Shown: positions 9,768 to 18,899, counted from the stretch's first letter. The stretch: DNA of 37,584 nt from Bacteroidia bacterium (GCA_026391295.1 JAPLDS010000034.1:7013-44596); one strand, 5' to 3'. Notes: generated by a model not told the origin, from the sequence alone. Program-made: numbers and translations.

Positions 9768-11030
9768 GTGTCTCAGCTAAACATAGAACTATTTATTGCG
9801 CGTCGGATTTTTAGATCTCAGAAAACTTCCCGTAGGTTTTCCGAGTCTATTGTTTCATTTGCTGTTTTTGGAATAGCATTTGGACTTTTTGTGATGCTTT
9901 TGTCTATTGCCGTTGTGACCGGATTTAAGAAGGAGATACGCAATAAGGTTATCGGTTTTGGTTCTCATATTCAACTGGTTAATTTTGATTCTAACTCTTC
10001 TTATGAGACCGTTCCAGTCCCGAAGCATCAACCTTGGTTGTCGTCTGTAAGTCAATTGCCTGGGGTGAAAAATATTCAGGTATTTGCCACCAAACCTGGG
10101 ATTATTAAAACCGTCGATGAGATTCATGGGATCGTGGTCAAAGGGGTAGGAGCCGATTTCGACTGGTCGTTTTTCAAAGAAAATTTGGTAGAAGGATCGG
10201 TCTTTACAGTTTTAGACTCGGTAAGATCTGATGATGTTTTAATCTCCAAGCAGGTGGCTAAGTTGTTGAAATTAAAGGTTGGAGATCCTTTGTATACCTA
10301 TTTTCTCAATGAGGAAAGTAAGGAGCAGAAGATGCGAAAGTTTAAGATTTCCGGCATTTTCAGCACCAGTTTAGAAGAATTTGATCGCCTTTTTGTCTTG
10401 GCTGATCTTCGGCATGTACAAAAACTAAATAATTGGAATGAAGATCAAGTGAGTGGATTTGAAATTTCGATTTCAGACTTTAGTCAGCTCGCTTCCTTAA
10501 CACAGCAGGTTCGGCGCATCACCTTAAAATATTCGAAGGACGATGAGGCCGTCGTTCGTCCAGTTGCCATCACCTCTAAATATCCCCAGATCTTCGATTG
10601 GCTCAACTTATTGGATATGAATGTTTGGATAATCCTTGGATTGATTATTCTTGTTGCCGGATTTAATATGGTAAGTGGTTTGCTCATTCTAATGCTAGAA
10701 AGAACGACAATGATCGGCGTTTTGAAAGCTTTGGGTGCGCCTAATTGGAGCATTCGTAAGGTCTTTATCTATATCTCCACATTTCTTATTCTTCGTGGTA
10801 TGTTGTGGGGTAATCTCGCTGCATTTGCCTTTTTTCTTATTCAGAAACAATTTGGTTTGTTTACCCTCGATCCTACAGCTTATTATTTGAATACGGTCCC
10901 TATTAACGTTGAACTTTATCCAATTGTTTTGCTTAATCTAGGGACTATTTTCGTTACGCTGTTGATGTTGTTGGTCCCATCTTGGTATGTGACAAAGATC
11001 GATCCAGACAAGGCAATCCGCTTTGATTAG
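9768..11030 (+). CDS. FtsX-like ABC transporter permease, LolC/LolE family
   Basis: A 420-residue permease with one N-terminal membrane helix (SFAVFGIAFGLFVMLLSIAV, about residues 29-48), a large periplasmic domain and three C-terminal helices. It resembles LolC/E, which pull lipoproteins from the inner membrane for delivery to LolA. The N-terminal IARRIF and the C-terminal GVLKALGAPNWSIRKVF coupling segment and DPDKAIRF tail are family-like. The start is GTG 9768; the ATG at 9757 is out of frame and stops after seven codons. The ATPase partner (LolD type) is not in the window, so the substrate is inferred only from family. Confidence 0.85.
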   Translation: MSQLNIELFIARRIFRSQKTSRRFSESIVSFAVFGIAFGLFVMLLSIAVVTGFKKEIRNKVIGFGSHIQLVNFDSNSSYETVPVPKHQPWLSSVSQLPGVKNIQVFATKPGIIKTVDEIHGIVVKGVGADFDWSFFKENLVEGSVFTVLDSVRSDDVLISKQVAKLLKLKVGDPLYTYFLNEESKEQKMRKFKISGIFSTSLEEFDRLFVLADLRHVQKLNNWNEDQVSGFEISISDFSQLASLTQQVRRITLKYSKDDEAVVRPVAITSKYPQIFDWLNLLDMNVWIILGLIILVAGFNMVSGLLILMLERTTMIGVLKALGAPNWSIRKVFIYISTFLILRGMLWGNLAAFAFFLIQKQFGLFTLDPTAYYLNTVPINVELYPIVLLNLGTIFVTLLMLLVPSWYVTKIDPDKAIRFD

Positions 11031-11094
11031 CTCACTGACGCCATTTTTTACCTAAAAATATTTGCAGCGTGTCATTAGATATGCTGATTTTTTA

Positions 11095-11102
11095 TACTTT
11101 TG
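11095..11102 (+). promoter_or_regulatory. -7 box of the tRNA-Arg promoter
   Basis: TACTTTTG fits TAnnTTTG and lies 13 bases before the mature tRNA 5' end. The surrounding 13-mer TATACTTTTGCAC recurs exactly in front of tRNA-Ser on the other strand (near 19165), which supports both as real tRNA promoters. Confidence 0.6.
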
Positions 11103-11115
11103 CACCACTTTAAAA

Positions 11116-11189
11116 GGTCTGGTAGCTCAGCTGGATAGAGCAACAGATTTCTAATCTGTAGGTCATGGGTTCGAATCCCATCCGGATCA
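11116..11189 (+). tRNA. tRNA-Arg (anticodon TCT)
   Basis: A full cloverleaf of 74 nt: acceptor GGTCTGG pairs with CCGGATC (with G-T pairs), D-arm with AGCTCAGCTGGATAGAGC, anticodon stem ACAGA/TCTGT around loop TTTCTAA giving anticodon TCT, and T-arm ATGGG-TTCGAAT-CCCAT. The 3' CCA is not encoded. It reads AGA codons. Confidence 0.95.
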
Positions 11190-11199
11190 CAGAAAAAGC

Positions 11200-11240
11200 A
11201 AAGGCTTGTAAATAAATTATTTACAAGCCTTTCTGTTTTT
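11200..11240 (+). terminator. Intrinsic terminator after tRNA-Arg
   Basis: A perfect 15-bp inverted repeat (11200-11214 with 11218-11232, three-base loop) followed by CTGTTTTT, 10 bases after the tRNA. It may also serve the convergent ABC-F gene, which ends at 11274. Confidence 0.85.
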
Positions 11241-11273
11241 ATTAAGCCTTATTGAAGACTGTTTATCAGTCAA

Positions 11274-12884
11274 TTATTTTTGTTTGTTTCGCTCGAGTTC
11301 TCGCAAGTTGTCCATTTTCTTCTTCTGAAGAAAGCTGTTGATATCTCCTAAGTGTTCTTTGACCTGCTTGTTGCCAAACTCAAAAACCTTGGTCACTAAA
11401 CCGGATAGAAAATCACGATCGTGAGAAACAAGAATTAAGGTGCCATAAAAATTCATGTCAAGATGATTGGTAGGCTCATCAAGAATCAAAAGATTTACTG
11501 GCTCAAGCAGTAGTTTGATCATCGCTAAACGAGTCCGTTCTCCTCCAGATAATACTTTTACTTTCTTGGTGATATTGTCACCTCCAAACATAAATGCACC
11601 AAGAATATCTTTTATTTTACTTCGGATATCTCCCTTGGCAACATCGTCGATAGTCTGAAATACAGTCGTCTCTTCATCGAGCAGCGAGGCTTGATTTTGA
11701 GCAAAATAACCGATCATCGTATTGTGCCCAAGTGTTAGTGTCCCTTGGTAGTCTATCTCACCCATTAATCCTTTGACTAATGTTGATTTTCCTTCGCCAT
11801 TTTTCCCTACAAAGGCAACACGCTCGCCCCGCTGTATGGTTAAGGATGCATTTTTAAATACCACATGATCGTCATAGCTTTTACTCATTCCATCCAATAT
11901 AACAGGATAGTTTCCTGAACGAGGTGATGGCGGAAATTTAAGTCTTAAAGCCGAATTATCCTCTTCGTCAATCTCTACAATCGTAAGCTTTTCGAGCATT
12001 TTCACACGCGACTGAACTTGATTGGTCTTTGAGTAGGTCCCTTTAAAACGTTCGATAAAATCTTCGTTGTCGGCAATCATTTTACGCTGCTCTTCAAACT
12101 GCTTTAGCTGCTGGTCGCGACGTTCCTGTCGTAAAGTGAGATATTGTGAATAATTTACTTTGTAGTCGTAGATACGACCCATTGTAACTTCAATCGTTCT
12201 GGTTGTAATATTGTCGACAAAAGCCCTGTCATGAGAGATTAAAATAACTGCTTTGGCACTGTTGATAAGAAACTCCTCAAGCCATTGGATCGATTCGATG
12301 TCCATATGGTTGGTGGGCTCATCGAGTAAGATAAGATCGGGTTTCTTCAGCAGAATTTTAGCGAGCTCAATACGCATTCTCCAACCACCACTGAACTCAG
12401 CTGTTGGGCGGCCAAAATCTTCCCGTTGAAATCCTAATCCAAGTAAAATTTTTTCGACTTCTGCATCGTAATTGATCTCCTCGATGGCATAGAATTTCTC
12501 GCTTAACATCGAAACCTGGTCAATTAGGTCGTAGTAGCTCTCAGACTCGTAGTCTGTTCGAGTCGCCATCTCATGGTTTAAGGCATCGATCTCTTTTTGC
12601 ATCTCGAAAATCCCAGCAAATGCTTGAGCTGCTTCCTCGAAAACAGTTCGATTGTCATCGGCCATTAAATGTTGAGGAAGATAGGCTATCACTGCATCTT
12701 TGGGTGCCGATATCTTACCCGATGAAGGAGATTGGGCTCCAGCAATGATTTTAAGTAAGGTTGATTTTCCAGCGCCATTTTTACCCATTAGGGCAATCCG
12801 ATCTTTGTCGTTGATGACAAATGAAATATCTTTAAATAAGGTCGTTCCTCCAAAGGCTACGGTAAGTCCATCAACTGAGATCAT
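11274..12884 (-). CDS. ABC-F family ATPase with an 11-residue gap in the second ATPase domain
   Basis: A soluble protein of about 536 residues with two ABC ATPase domains and no membrane segments, so a ribosome-associated ABC-F (EttA/Uup/YheS-like) factor rather than a transporter. Domain 1: Walker A GKNGAGKST (34-42), signature FSGGW (164-168), Walker B LILLDE and H-loop SHD near 217-219. The linker region (about 240-310) is charged. Domain 2: GKNGEGKST (360-368), LSGGE (445-449), LLILDE, then NHLD followed almost at once by MNFYGTLILVSHD. Domain 1 has 25 residues from NHMD to the end of SHDR; domain 2 has only 14, so the helix between D-loop and H-loop is shortened by 11 residues. I chose ATG 12884 because the alternative start at 12926 lies upstream of a TATATTTG -7 box. 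Confidence 0.9.
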   Translation of the reverse strand: MISVDGLTVAFGGTTLFKDISFVINDKDRIALMGKNGAGKSTLLKIIAGAQSPSSGKISAPKDAVIAYLPQHLMADDNRTVFEEAAQAFAGIFEMQKEIDALNHEMATRTDYESESYYDLIDQVSMLSEKFYAIEEINYDAEVEKILLGLGFQREDFGRPTAEFSGGWRMRIELAKILLKKPDLILLDEPTNHMDIESIQWLEEFLINSAKAVILISHDRAFVDNITTRTIEVTMGRIYDYKVNYSQYLTLRQERRDQQLKQFEEQRKMIADNEDFIERFKGTYSKTNQVQSRVKMLEKLTIVEIDEEDNSALRLKFPPSPRSGNYPVILDGMSKSYDDHVVFKNASLTIQRGERVAFVGKNGEGKSTLVKGLMGEIDYQGTLTLGHNTMIGYFAQNQASLLDEETTVFQTIDDVAKGDIRSKIKDILGAFMFGGDNITKKVKVLSGGERTRLAMIKLLLEPVNLLILDEPTNHLDMNFYGTLILVSHDRDFLSGLVTKVFEFGNKQVKEHLGDINSFLQKKKMDNLRELERNKQK

Positions 12885-12904
12885 AATTGGTTTTTTGTAA
12901 AACG

Positions 12905-12912
12905 CAAATATA
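12905..12912 (-). promoter_or_regulatory. -7 box of the ABC-F gene promoter
   Basis: The minus strand reads TATATTTG, an exact TAnnTTTG match, about 20 bases before the ATG at 12884. It falls inside the longer possible reading frame and so argues for the shorter start. The rest of 12913-13186 is very AT-rich and shows no other convincing element. Confidence 0.5.
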
Positions 12913-13186
12913 GCACTTTCATTCAATTCACTAAGCGAAGTTTTTTATTCTATAGTCTGTTGTTAGTCAGGTTTTTAGTTTGTTATTTTTTGTTTTATTC
13001 GTATTTTATCTATTATAGTTCTGTGAATAGCCAACTAAATTGAGTTTCTATCTTTTATTTTTCTAAAAGGTCTCTTTTTTGAAGTTTTAAGTTGAGATTT
13101 TGATAAAATAATAGTTGTTTCGATTTAAAATTTATTAATTTTCACGATCAATTGATTTAGATTTTTAACATGCTAACTTGTTATCA

Positions 13187-13903
13187 ATGAAAAATTTAAT
13201 TCTTTTTCGTCCGTTCAGGAGACTTACTCTGCTGTTTGTCGTGGCAGTTGCTTTTAATTCGTGCTCTATATCACATAAATATGTGAAGGAGGCTAGGGCT
13301 AAATGGCAGAATGAAATAGGGGAGTTTAAGAAGCAGGATGTTGCTCATCCAGATCCACAAGGGGCGGTGCTATTTACAGGTAGTTCCAGCATTCGGTTAT
13401 GGTCAACACTTCAAGCTGATGTTAAGCCATATCCGGTTATTCAACGTGGTTTTGGCGGTTCAAAATTCTCTGATTTAGCCGTTTATGCGAAGGATATTAT
13501 TTATCCTCATCAGTTTATGGCTTTAGTAATTTTTGAAGCCAATGATATTACGGGCGACAAAACGGATAAAACACCCAAAGAGGTTGCGAAGTTATTTGAA
13601 AATATCGTTCAGGTTGTTCGTGAGAAATATACTCGGAAACCTATTTTTGTGGTTGCCATCACGCCGACCTCTAGTCGATGGAAGGTGTGGCCTCAAATTC
13701 AAGAGGCGAATCGATTATTGAAAGAGACTTGTCGAAAGTTACCAAATACTTATTTTATCGACACTGTTGCATTTTACTTAAACAAAGAGGGTAAGCCGCG
13801 AGATGAGCTATTTGGCAAGGATTTTCTTCATCAAAATCGAGATGGCTATCGGATTTGGGGAACGTTAATTCGAAAAAGTTTAGATGAAGTTTTAAGGCAA
13901 TAG
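13187..13903 (+). CDS. SGNH/GDSL-type hydrolase, predicted lipoprotein
   Basis: About 238 residues. The N-terminus has a positive region, a hydrophobic stretch (LTLLFVVAVAF) and the lipobox-like NSC, so it is probably a lipoprotein facing the periplasm or cell surface. SGNH hydrolase blocks are present: FTGSSSIRLW (block I, with serine where classical GDSL enzymes have Asp before the nucleophile), GFGG, EANDI and DFLHQNRDGY carrying the Asp-x-x-His dyad. The GSSS form of block I is known in one subgroup of the superfamily. Substrate is not evident; esterase or carbohydrate deacetylase activity is possible. ATG 13187 preferred over TTG 13178. Confidence 0.8.
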   Translation: MKNLILFRPFRRLTLLFVVAVAFNSCSISHKYVKEARAKWQNEIGEFKKQDVAHPDPQGAVLFTGSSSIRLWSTLQADVKPYPVIQRGFGGSKFSDLAVYAKDIIYPHQFMALVIFEANDITGDKTDKTPKEVAKLFENIVQVVREKYTRKPIFVVAITPTSSRWKVWPQIQEANRLLKETCRKLPNTYFIDTVAFYLNKEGKPRDELFGKDFLHQNRDGYRIWGTLIRKSLDEVLRQ

Positions 13904-13936
13904 CAGAATTTATTTAAAAATTAGCGCGGGAAAAGC

Positions 13937-13944
13937 TACCTTTG
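13937..13944 (+). promoter_or_regulatory. Probable -7 box upstream of the DUF4494-like gene
   Basis: TACCTTTG matches TAnnTTTG; TTTA lies 20 bases upstream as a weak -33. The leader to the ATG at 14047 would be about 95 bases. Confidence 0.45.
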
Positions 13945-14046
13945 TAGTTCATGATTTTCGTTCGCGTGGTATATCGATCCTAGTGCGATAATTATTAAAT
14001 GCATTGGGTGTCAACCCTATTTTATAACTTAAATTAATTTTCCTCG

Positions 14047-14622
14047 ATGAATACTTGGTTTGAATGTACTGCGAAATATGTTAAAATGGACGAGTCTGGC
14101 CATGAGCGGACTGTAGGAGAGACCTATTTGCTCGATGCCGTATCTTTTACGGAAGCTGAAAGTCGAATTTTCAAGGAGTTGGCTACCATGGTGACCGGTG
14201 ATTTTATGGTTAGTCGGATCTCTAAGACACGTATTTCGGAGATTATACCATCTGATAATGGTGATCGTTGGTATAAGGCGAAAGTTACTTTTATCACCGT
14301 TGACGAGGAGAGTGGCAAAGAAAAGCGCGTTTCGCAGATGGTCTTAGTCTTTTCTGATAGTATTAAGGCTGCATATGATCAAGTTATTGAGTCGATGCAA
14401 GGGATGATGGCTGACTTTGAGATTAGCGCGATTAGTGAGAGTACCATTTTAGATGTATTCCCCTATGAGGTTGGTGCTATTTTGCCTCCAGGTAATTTCA
14501 CCCCATTGGCTGCTGTCAGCCTGCCTGATATTGATGATGCAAACTTCTTAAGTGAGGTGCCAGAGTCTGAAGAGGTGAAGTCTGAAGAGTTGGAAGACGA
14601 AGAAGAGGAAACAGAAATTTAA
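14047..14622 (+). CDS. DUF4494-like protein of unknown function
   Basis: A 191-residue soluble protein starting MNTWFECTAKYVKMDE. It shows two similar halves: each has a segment of the type W(Y/F)xxxxxxxxDEsG-KERxV followed by a segment of the type SFTEAESRI or SIKAAYDQV and then ISAISES/VSRISKT. This internal duplication and the N-terminal sequence fit the Bacteroidota DUF4494 family. The tail from about residue 170 is almost purely acidic (Glu/Asp). No catalytic motif or signal peptide is visible. It stands 74 bases before the peroxiredoxin gene on the same strand. Confidence 0.75.
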   Translation: MNTWFECTAKYVKMDESGHERTVGETYLLDAVSFTEAESRIFKELATMVTGDFMVSRISKTRISEIIPSDNGDRWYKAKVTFITVDEESGKEKRVSQMVLVFSDSIKAAYDQVIESMQGMMADFEISAISESTILDVFPYEVGAILPPGNFTPLAAVSLPDIDDANFLSEVPESEEVKSEELEDEEEETEI

Positions 14623-14695
14623 GGATGAATCTCAAAACAAAATAAATCTTGAATTGTTATTTTATAGTAATTACACAAATTAAAAATTAAAATTT

Positions 14696-15328
14696 ATGAG
14701 CACATTAGTTGGAAAAAAAGCTCCAGAATTCAAAGCAAATGCCGTGATTAACGGTAATGATATTGTTGAAAATTTCTCACTTGATCAATTTATTGGCAAG
14801 AAATATGTGGTATTTTTCTTTTACCCCCTTGATTTTACTTTCGTTTGCCCGACAGAACTTCTTGCATTTCAAGAGAAGTTAGCTGAATTTGAGAAACGTG
14901 AAACAGCTGTTGTTGGTTGTTCTGTTGATTCTCAGTTCTCTCATTGGGCTTGGTTAAATACCGAAAAGAAAAATGGCGGTATTAAGAGCGTTAAATATCC
15001 TATCGTGGCCGATTTATCAAAAACTATCGCTGAAAACTATGGTGTTTTAGCAGGTGAGTATGATATCGACGAAGAAGGAAAGTCTGTATTTAACGGAGCT
15101 CCAGTAGCTTACCGTGGTCTTTTCCTAATCGATAAAAAGGGTGTTGTTCGTCATCAGTTGGTTAATGACCTTCCTCTAGGTCGTAGCGTTGATGAGGCTT
15201 TACGTACAGTTGATGCCTTACGCCACTTTGAAGAGTATGGTGAAGTTTGTCCTGCTAACTGGCAAGAAGGTAAAGATGCCATGAATGCAACTGCAGAAGG
15301 TGTTGCTGGATATCTTTCGAATCACTAA
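14696..15328 (+). CDS. 2-Cys peroxiredoxin (AhpC/Tpx1 type)
   Basis: A 210-residue typical 2-Cys peroxiredoxin that reduces hydrogen peroxide and organic hydroperoxides in the cytoplasm. The peroxidatic cysteine C51 sits in DFTFVCPTE and the resolving cysteine C185 in GEVCPANW. The residues between them (SVDSQFSHWAWL, PLGRSVDEALR) are canonical. The C-terminal tail is long enough for the usual helix. It is followed directly by a strong bidirectional terminator. No AhpF-like reductase gene is nearby. Confidence 0.93.
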   Translation: MSTLVGKKAPEFKANAVINGNDIVENFSLDQFIGKKYVVFFFYPLDFTFVCPTELLAFQEKLAEFEKRETAVVGCSVDSQFSHWAWLNTEKKNGGIKSVKYPIVADLSKTIAENYGVLAGEYDIDEEGKSVFNGAPVAYRGLFLIDKKGVVRHQLVNDLPLGRSVDEALRTVDALRHFEEYGEVCPANWQEGKDAMNATAEGVAGYLSNH

Positions 15329-15342
15329 TCCAAAGAATAGTT

Positions 15343-15382
15343 AATAAAAAGGGAGCTCAATCAATTGAGCTCCCTTTTTATT
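15343..15382. terminator. Bidirectional terminator between peroxiredoxin and co-chaperonin genes
   Basis: A perfect 18-bp inverted repeat with a four-base loop (TCAA); the core GGGAGCTCAA pairs with TTGAGCTCCC, and flanking A and T runs give a U-tract in both directions. It separates two convergent genes. Confidence 0.9.
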
Positions 15383-15398
15383 TTTAACCATCTTCAGA

Positions 15399-15782
15399 CT
15401 ATTCAAAAAGCCCCTCTTCGCGCACCGTCATAACAATGGCTGAGTGTGATAAGATGATGTATTTTTCCCCTTTGAACTCTATTTCATATCCCGATTTGGC
15501 AAGGTAAATTGCCAGATCTCCAACTTTAGCTTGTAAGGGGACATATTTGGTCGATTCGTTTTTCTCCTTCCAAGGTTCAACCTCGTCGTTGATCGCTGGA
15601 ATAGCAAAGCCTGGTCCTACTTTAATGATATATCCTGCTTGAATATTTTCTTTGTCAAGAACTGCGGCAGGAAGATAGAGTCCAGAAGTAGTTTGTTGAT
15701 TTGGATTTTTAGGCTTGACAAGTACTTTGTCTCCAATCATGATGATCTTTTCTAGATCTTTTGCGTCAAGATTTAAACTCAT
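15399..15782 (-). CDS. GroES-like co-chaperonin (Cpn10 family)
   Basis: A 127-residue protein with the Cpn10 fold pattern: IMIGDKVLVKPKN, SGLYLPA, AGYIIKVGPG, VPLQAKVGDLAIYLAKSGYEIEF, and the end SAIVMTVRE. It is longer than the roughly 90-100-residue classical GroES, with an N-terminal extension of about 14 residues and an insert PAINDEVEPWKEKNES. No GroEL gene is present, so it is probably a second, stand-alone Cpn10-like protein common in Bacteroidota rather than the groESL-operon copy. Confidence 0.8.
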   Translation of the reverse strand: MSLNLDAKDLEKIIMIGDKVLVKPKNPNQQTTSGLYLPAAVLDKENIQAGYIIKVGPGFAIPAINDEVEPWKEKNESTKYVPLQAKVGDLAIYLAKSGYEIEFKGEKYIILSHSAIVMTVREEGLFE

Positions 15783-15819
15783 AGGTGTTGCTTCTGTGGT
15801 TTTGAATATTTTGTAGTTC

Positions 15820-16659
15820 CTATTTCAATTGGGCTTCAATCCAAACCGGCAAATGATCGGAAGGGTATCGGTTGTTATTTGAGTCGGTAATGACCTTGTA
15901 GTTATTTACTTCCACCATTTTGTTGACGAAGATATAGTCGATTCTTTTCTCTAGTTTACTTTGAATATCGAAGTCGTTAAAGGTTCCCATTGGACCCTTA
16001 GGAGCCTCAATGGTGATTTGTCTAGCATCTTTTAATTTCTGCTTGATAACTAGAAGGGGCCTTTCTTCAGGCGTTAAATTGAAATCACCTGTCAATAATA
16101 GTGGGTCTTTTCGATCCGCAATCTCGCTGATTTTTTTTAAGATTAGTTCTGCTGATCGGATTCTAGCCGTGACTCCGATATGATCGAAATGGGTATTGAA
16201 GACATAAAATGTTTTATAGGTGTCGTTCTCTTTAAGTCGTGCCCAGGTACAGATTCTATTTAATGCGGCATCCCAACTTTTAGATGGTGTTTGCGGCGTC
16301 TTCGAGAGCCAGAAAGTGCCGTTTTCTAATAACGTATAGCGATGTGAGTTGTAAAAGATCGCGGAGAACTCACCGTTGACATTTCCGTCGTCACGTCCTA
16401 CTCCAACATAATCAAAGGTTTTCATCCCATCTTTAAGGTTCATAACTTGATCAAAGAGCGCCTCTTGCACACAAAAGATATCAGCCTTGTGTGTTTTTAG
16501 TAACTTAACAACTGCTTCACGACGCTTGGGCCAGCTATTTTCTCCATCGCCAGGATTGTTATAGCGGATGTTATAGGTGATCACATTCATAGGCTTCTGT
16601 GCAAAAGAGCTAAGGGATACAAAGAAGATAAATAGGAACAGTAAGAGGTTGGTTTTCAT
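15820..16659 (-). CDS. Secreted endonuclease/exonuclease/phosphatase (EEP) family protein
   Basis: A 279-residue protein with a cleavable signal peptide (hydrophobic residues 5-17, cleavage after SFAQ near 21). EEP superfamily motifs: TYNIRYN (metal-binding Asn), CVQEAL (catalytic-type Glu), NTHFDHIG (His), TGDFNL (Asp-x-Asn), RIDYIF and the final SDHLPV (His). The complete set implies an active metal-dependent phosphodiesterase or phosphatase outside the cytoplasm. It lies 37 bases upstream of the co-chaperonin gene on the same strand. Confidence 0.88.
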   Translation of the reverse strand: MKTNLLLFLFIFFVSLSSFAQKPMNVITYNIRYNNPGDGENSWPKRREAVVKLLKTHKADIFCVQEALFDQVMNLKDGMKTFDYVGVGRDDGNVNGEFSAIFYNSHRYTLLENGTFWLSKTPQTPSKSWDAALNRICTWARLKENDTYKTFYVFNTHFDHIGVTARIRSAELILKKISEIADRKDPLLLTGDFNLTPEERPLLVIKQKLKDARQITIEAPKGPMGTFNDFDIQSKLEKRIDYIFVNKMVEVNNYKVITDSNNNRYPSDHLPVWIEAQLK

Positions 16660-16709
16660 TCGAATAAATTTTAATTAACGGGTTTGTTAGGGTCTTTAAA
16701 TTCGAATGC

Positions 16710-16752
16710 AACCAGCATAAGCAGAATTATATCCATTCAACCTATGCTGGTT
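16710..16752 (-). terminator. Hairpin downstream of htpG
   Basis: A 10-bp perfect inverted repeat (16710-16719 with 16743-16752, AACCAGCATA/TATGCTGGTT) with a 23-base loop, 33 bases after the htpG stop. There is no strong U-tract, so its role as a terminator is only likely. Confidence 0.4.
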
Positions 16753-16784
16753 ACCTCGTGATAATCTTTCTTGAAAAGTATGAA

Positions 16785-18833
16785 TTATTTCAAGATGTCG
16801 ACGCTTCGTTTTACGAAATTATTTAGCGCTTCGCCTTTTAACATATTGTTGGCTAATAGTGCTAGATCGACAAGTTGTTTTGCCAGGTCATGAGAGCCAC
16901 CAAAAGCTTCCAGCGATTTGCGTTTCTTCTCTTCTGTTTCTGAGATTTTTTGTTCTGTGGCGGCAAGTAGATCTTTCTCTTCTTGCGTAATCTCTTCCTC
17001 TTTTTTACCCTCTTTTAATTTCTCAAGTGACTCTTTCTCTGACTTGTATTTTGAGATTTCTTTTGCAGATTTAGTCAACTCTTTTTCCAAGGTCTCTTGC
17101 TTGTCTGTCATGATCTTTTTGATCAGCGGATGGCTGACATTGACTACAAGATTATAACTGTCAGGAAGATCACCGTAAAAGCTCATGCCGCTTTGCATTT
17201 TCGACATGTCTTTCATTCTACGCATGAACTCATTTTGTGTCACCACCATTGGGGTAGCAGATTCTCCAAGATCTTGAAAATCGATGATGAATTGACCGCG
17301 ATCTTTCGGTGTGATCGCTTGGAATATTGGACTTAGCTCGTTTTTCTCATCGAGTGTTAAGACCTCTTTTTTCTCATCATTTTTGGCGATTAATTTATCA
17401 GCCACATCCGCATCTACACGAACGAAGTGTTTCTCTGGGAATTTCTGCTCGAAATGATTTAATAAAGGAGTAGCCAGCACATCGTTCATGATTAATACAT
17501 CATACCCTTTTTGTTTTGCTGCCTCAATGAAACTAAACTGCTCATCTTTGTTTGTTGCGTAGAGATAGACCAGTTTATTGTCTTTATCGGTTTGATTGGC
17601 TCCAATTAAGTTTTCATATTCTTCCATCGTAAATGATTTCCCATCACTATTTTGGAACAGGTAGAAATTAAGAGCTTTTTCATAGAACTTCTCATCTGTA
17701 AGCATACCGTATTCGATAAACAGCTTAAGATCGTTCCATTTGTTTTCGAATTCCGTTCTATTCTCTTTGAATAGTTCGGTCAGACGATCAGCTACTTTTT
17801 TCGTGATATGTCCACTGATCTTCTTTACATTCGAATCGTTTTGCAGATATGATCTTGAAACATTCAACGGAATATCTGGTGAGTCAATCACACCATGTAA
17901 GAGGGTAAGGAACTCAGGAACGATTCCTTCAACGGCGTCGGTGACAAATACCTGTGAGCAATAGAGTTGGATCTTATTTTTCTGAACCTCGAAATTGTTC
18001 TTCAGTTTTGGAAAATAGAGTATACCGGTCAGATTGAATGGGTAATCGACATTCAGATGAATATGGAATAGTGGTTCGTCACCAAAGGGGTATAGTTTAT
18101 GATAAAAGTCGACATAGTCTTCTTCTTTTAAGTCAACGGGCTTTTTCACCCATGCAGGCACAGTCTCATTGATCTGATTATCTTCTTCTGTCTCTACCTG
18201 TTTCCCATCATTCCAATCTTTTTTCTTGCCAAAGACAATTGGGGCCGGAAGGAATTTGCAATATTTATTCAGGAGCTCTGTAATCCGATTCTCTTCAAGA
18301 AACTCTTCAGATTCTGTATTGATATGCATGATGATATCTGTACCTACTGTTTCTTTATCAGTCTCTTCAAGGGTATATTCTGGTGAGCCATCACAGATCC
18401 AACGGACTGGTTTTGCTCCATCTTGGTATGATTTGGTTATGATTTCAACCTCTTCTGAAACCATAAACGAGGAGTAGAACCCAAGTCCAAAATGGCCAAT
18501 GATGGCATTGGCGTCGTCTTTGTATTTTTCTAAGAACTCATTTGCCCCTGAGAATGCAATTTGATTGATGAATTTTTCAACTTCATCAGAGGTCATTCCT
18601 ATTCCGTTATCAGAAATAGTAATTGTTTTAGCCTCTTTGTTAAGTTTGACAGCTACTTTCAAGTTCTCTACGCTTCCTTTGTATTTTCCTGTCGATGCAA
18701 TTGTTTTAAGTTTTTGTGTGGCATCAACGGCGTTTGAAACGATTTCACGAAGGAAGATATCGTGATCGGAATAGAGAAATTTCTTGATAATGGGAAATAG
18801 GTTATCACTTGTAACCCCAATTTTACCTTTCAT
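16785..18833 (-). CDS. htpG: Molecular chaperone HtpG (Hsp90)
   Basis: A 682-residue Hsp90. The N-terminal GHKL ATPase domain has LREIVSNAVDA, ISDNGIGM and GHFGLGFYSSF; the middle domain has the catalytic-arginine region LNVSRSYLQND; the C-terminal dimerisation domain ends in NNFVKRSVDIL. A long charged Lys/Glu-rich stretch (about residues 590-640) precedes the C-terminal part. All family regions are present. It acts on folding of client proteins in the cytoplasm. No clear TAnnTTTG box is seen in the 170 bases upstream. Confidence 0.96.
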   Translation of the reverse strand: MKGKIGVTSDNLFPIIKKFLYSDHDIFLREIVSNAVDATQKLKTIASTGKYKGSVENLKVAVKLNKEAKTITISDNGIGMTSDEVEKFINQIAFSGANEFLEKYKDDANAIIGHFGLGFYSSFMVSEEVEIITKSYQDGAKPVRWICDGSPEYTLEETDKETVGTDIIMHINTESEEFLEENRITELLNKYCKFLPAPIVFGKKKDWNDGKQVETEEDNQINETVPAWVKKPVDLKEEDYVDFYHKLYPFGDEPLFHIHLNVDYPFNLTGILYFPKLKNNFEVQKNKIQLYCSQVFVTDAVEGIVPEFLTLLHGVIDSPDIPLNVSRSYLQNDSNVKKISGHITKKVADRLTELFKENRTEFENKWNDLKLFIEYGMLTDEKFYEKALNFYLFQNSDGKSFTMEEYENLIGANQTDKDNKLVYLYATNKDEQFSFIEAAKQKGYDVLIMNDVLATPLLNHFEQKFPEKHFVRVDADVADKLIAKNDEKKEVLTLDEKNELSPIFQAITPKDRGQFIIDFQDLGESATPMVVTQNEFMRRMKDMSKMQSGMSFYGDLPDSYNLVVNVSHPLIKKIMTDKQETLEKELTKSAKEISKYKSEKESLEKLKEGKKEEEITQEEKDLLAATEQKISETEEKKRKSLEAFGGSHDLAKQLVDLALLANNMLKGEALNNFVKRSVDILK

Positions 18834-18899
18834 ACTATGTTGATTTTATAATTAATGTTTGCAATTATTTCACTTTTGTTGGTTATTCAAAGTGTATGC

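Noticed and set aside
15399-18833. A chaperone operon of co-chaperonin, EEP protein and htpG
   Set aside because: A 125-base gap with a hairpin separates htpG from the EEP gene, so a single operon is not supported.
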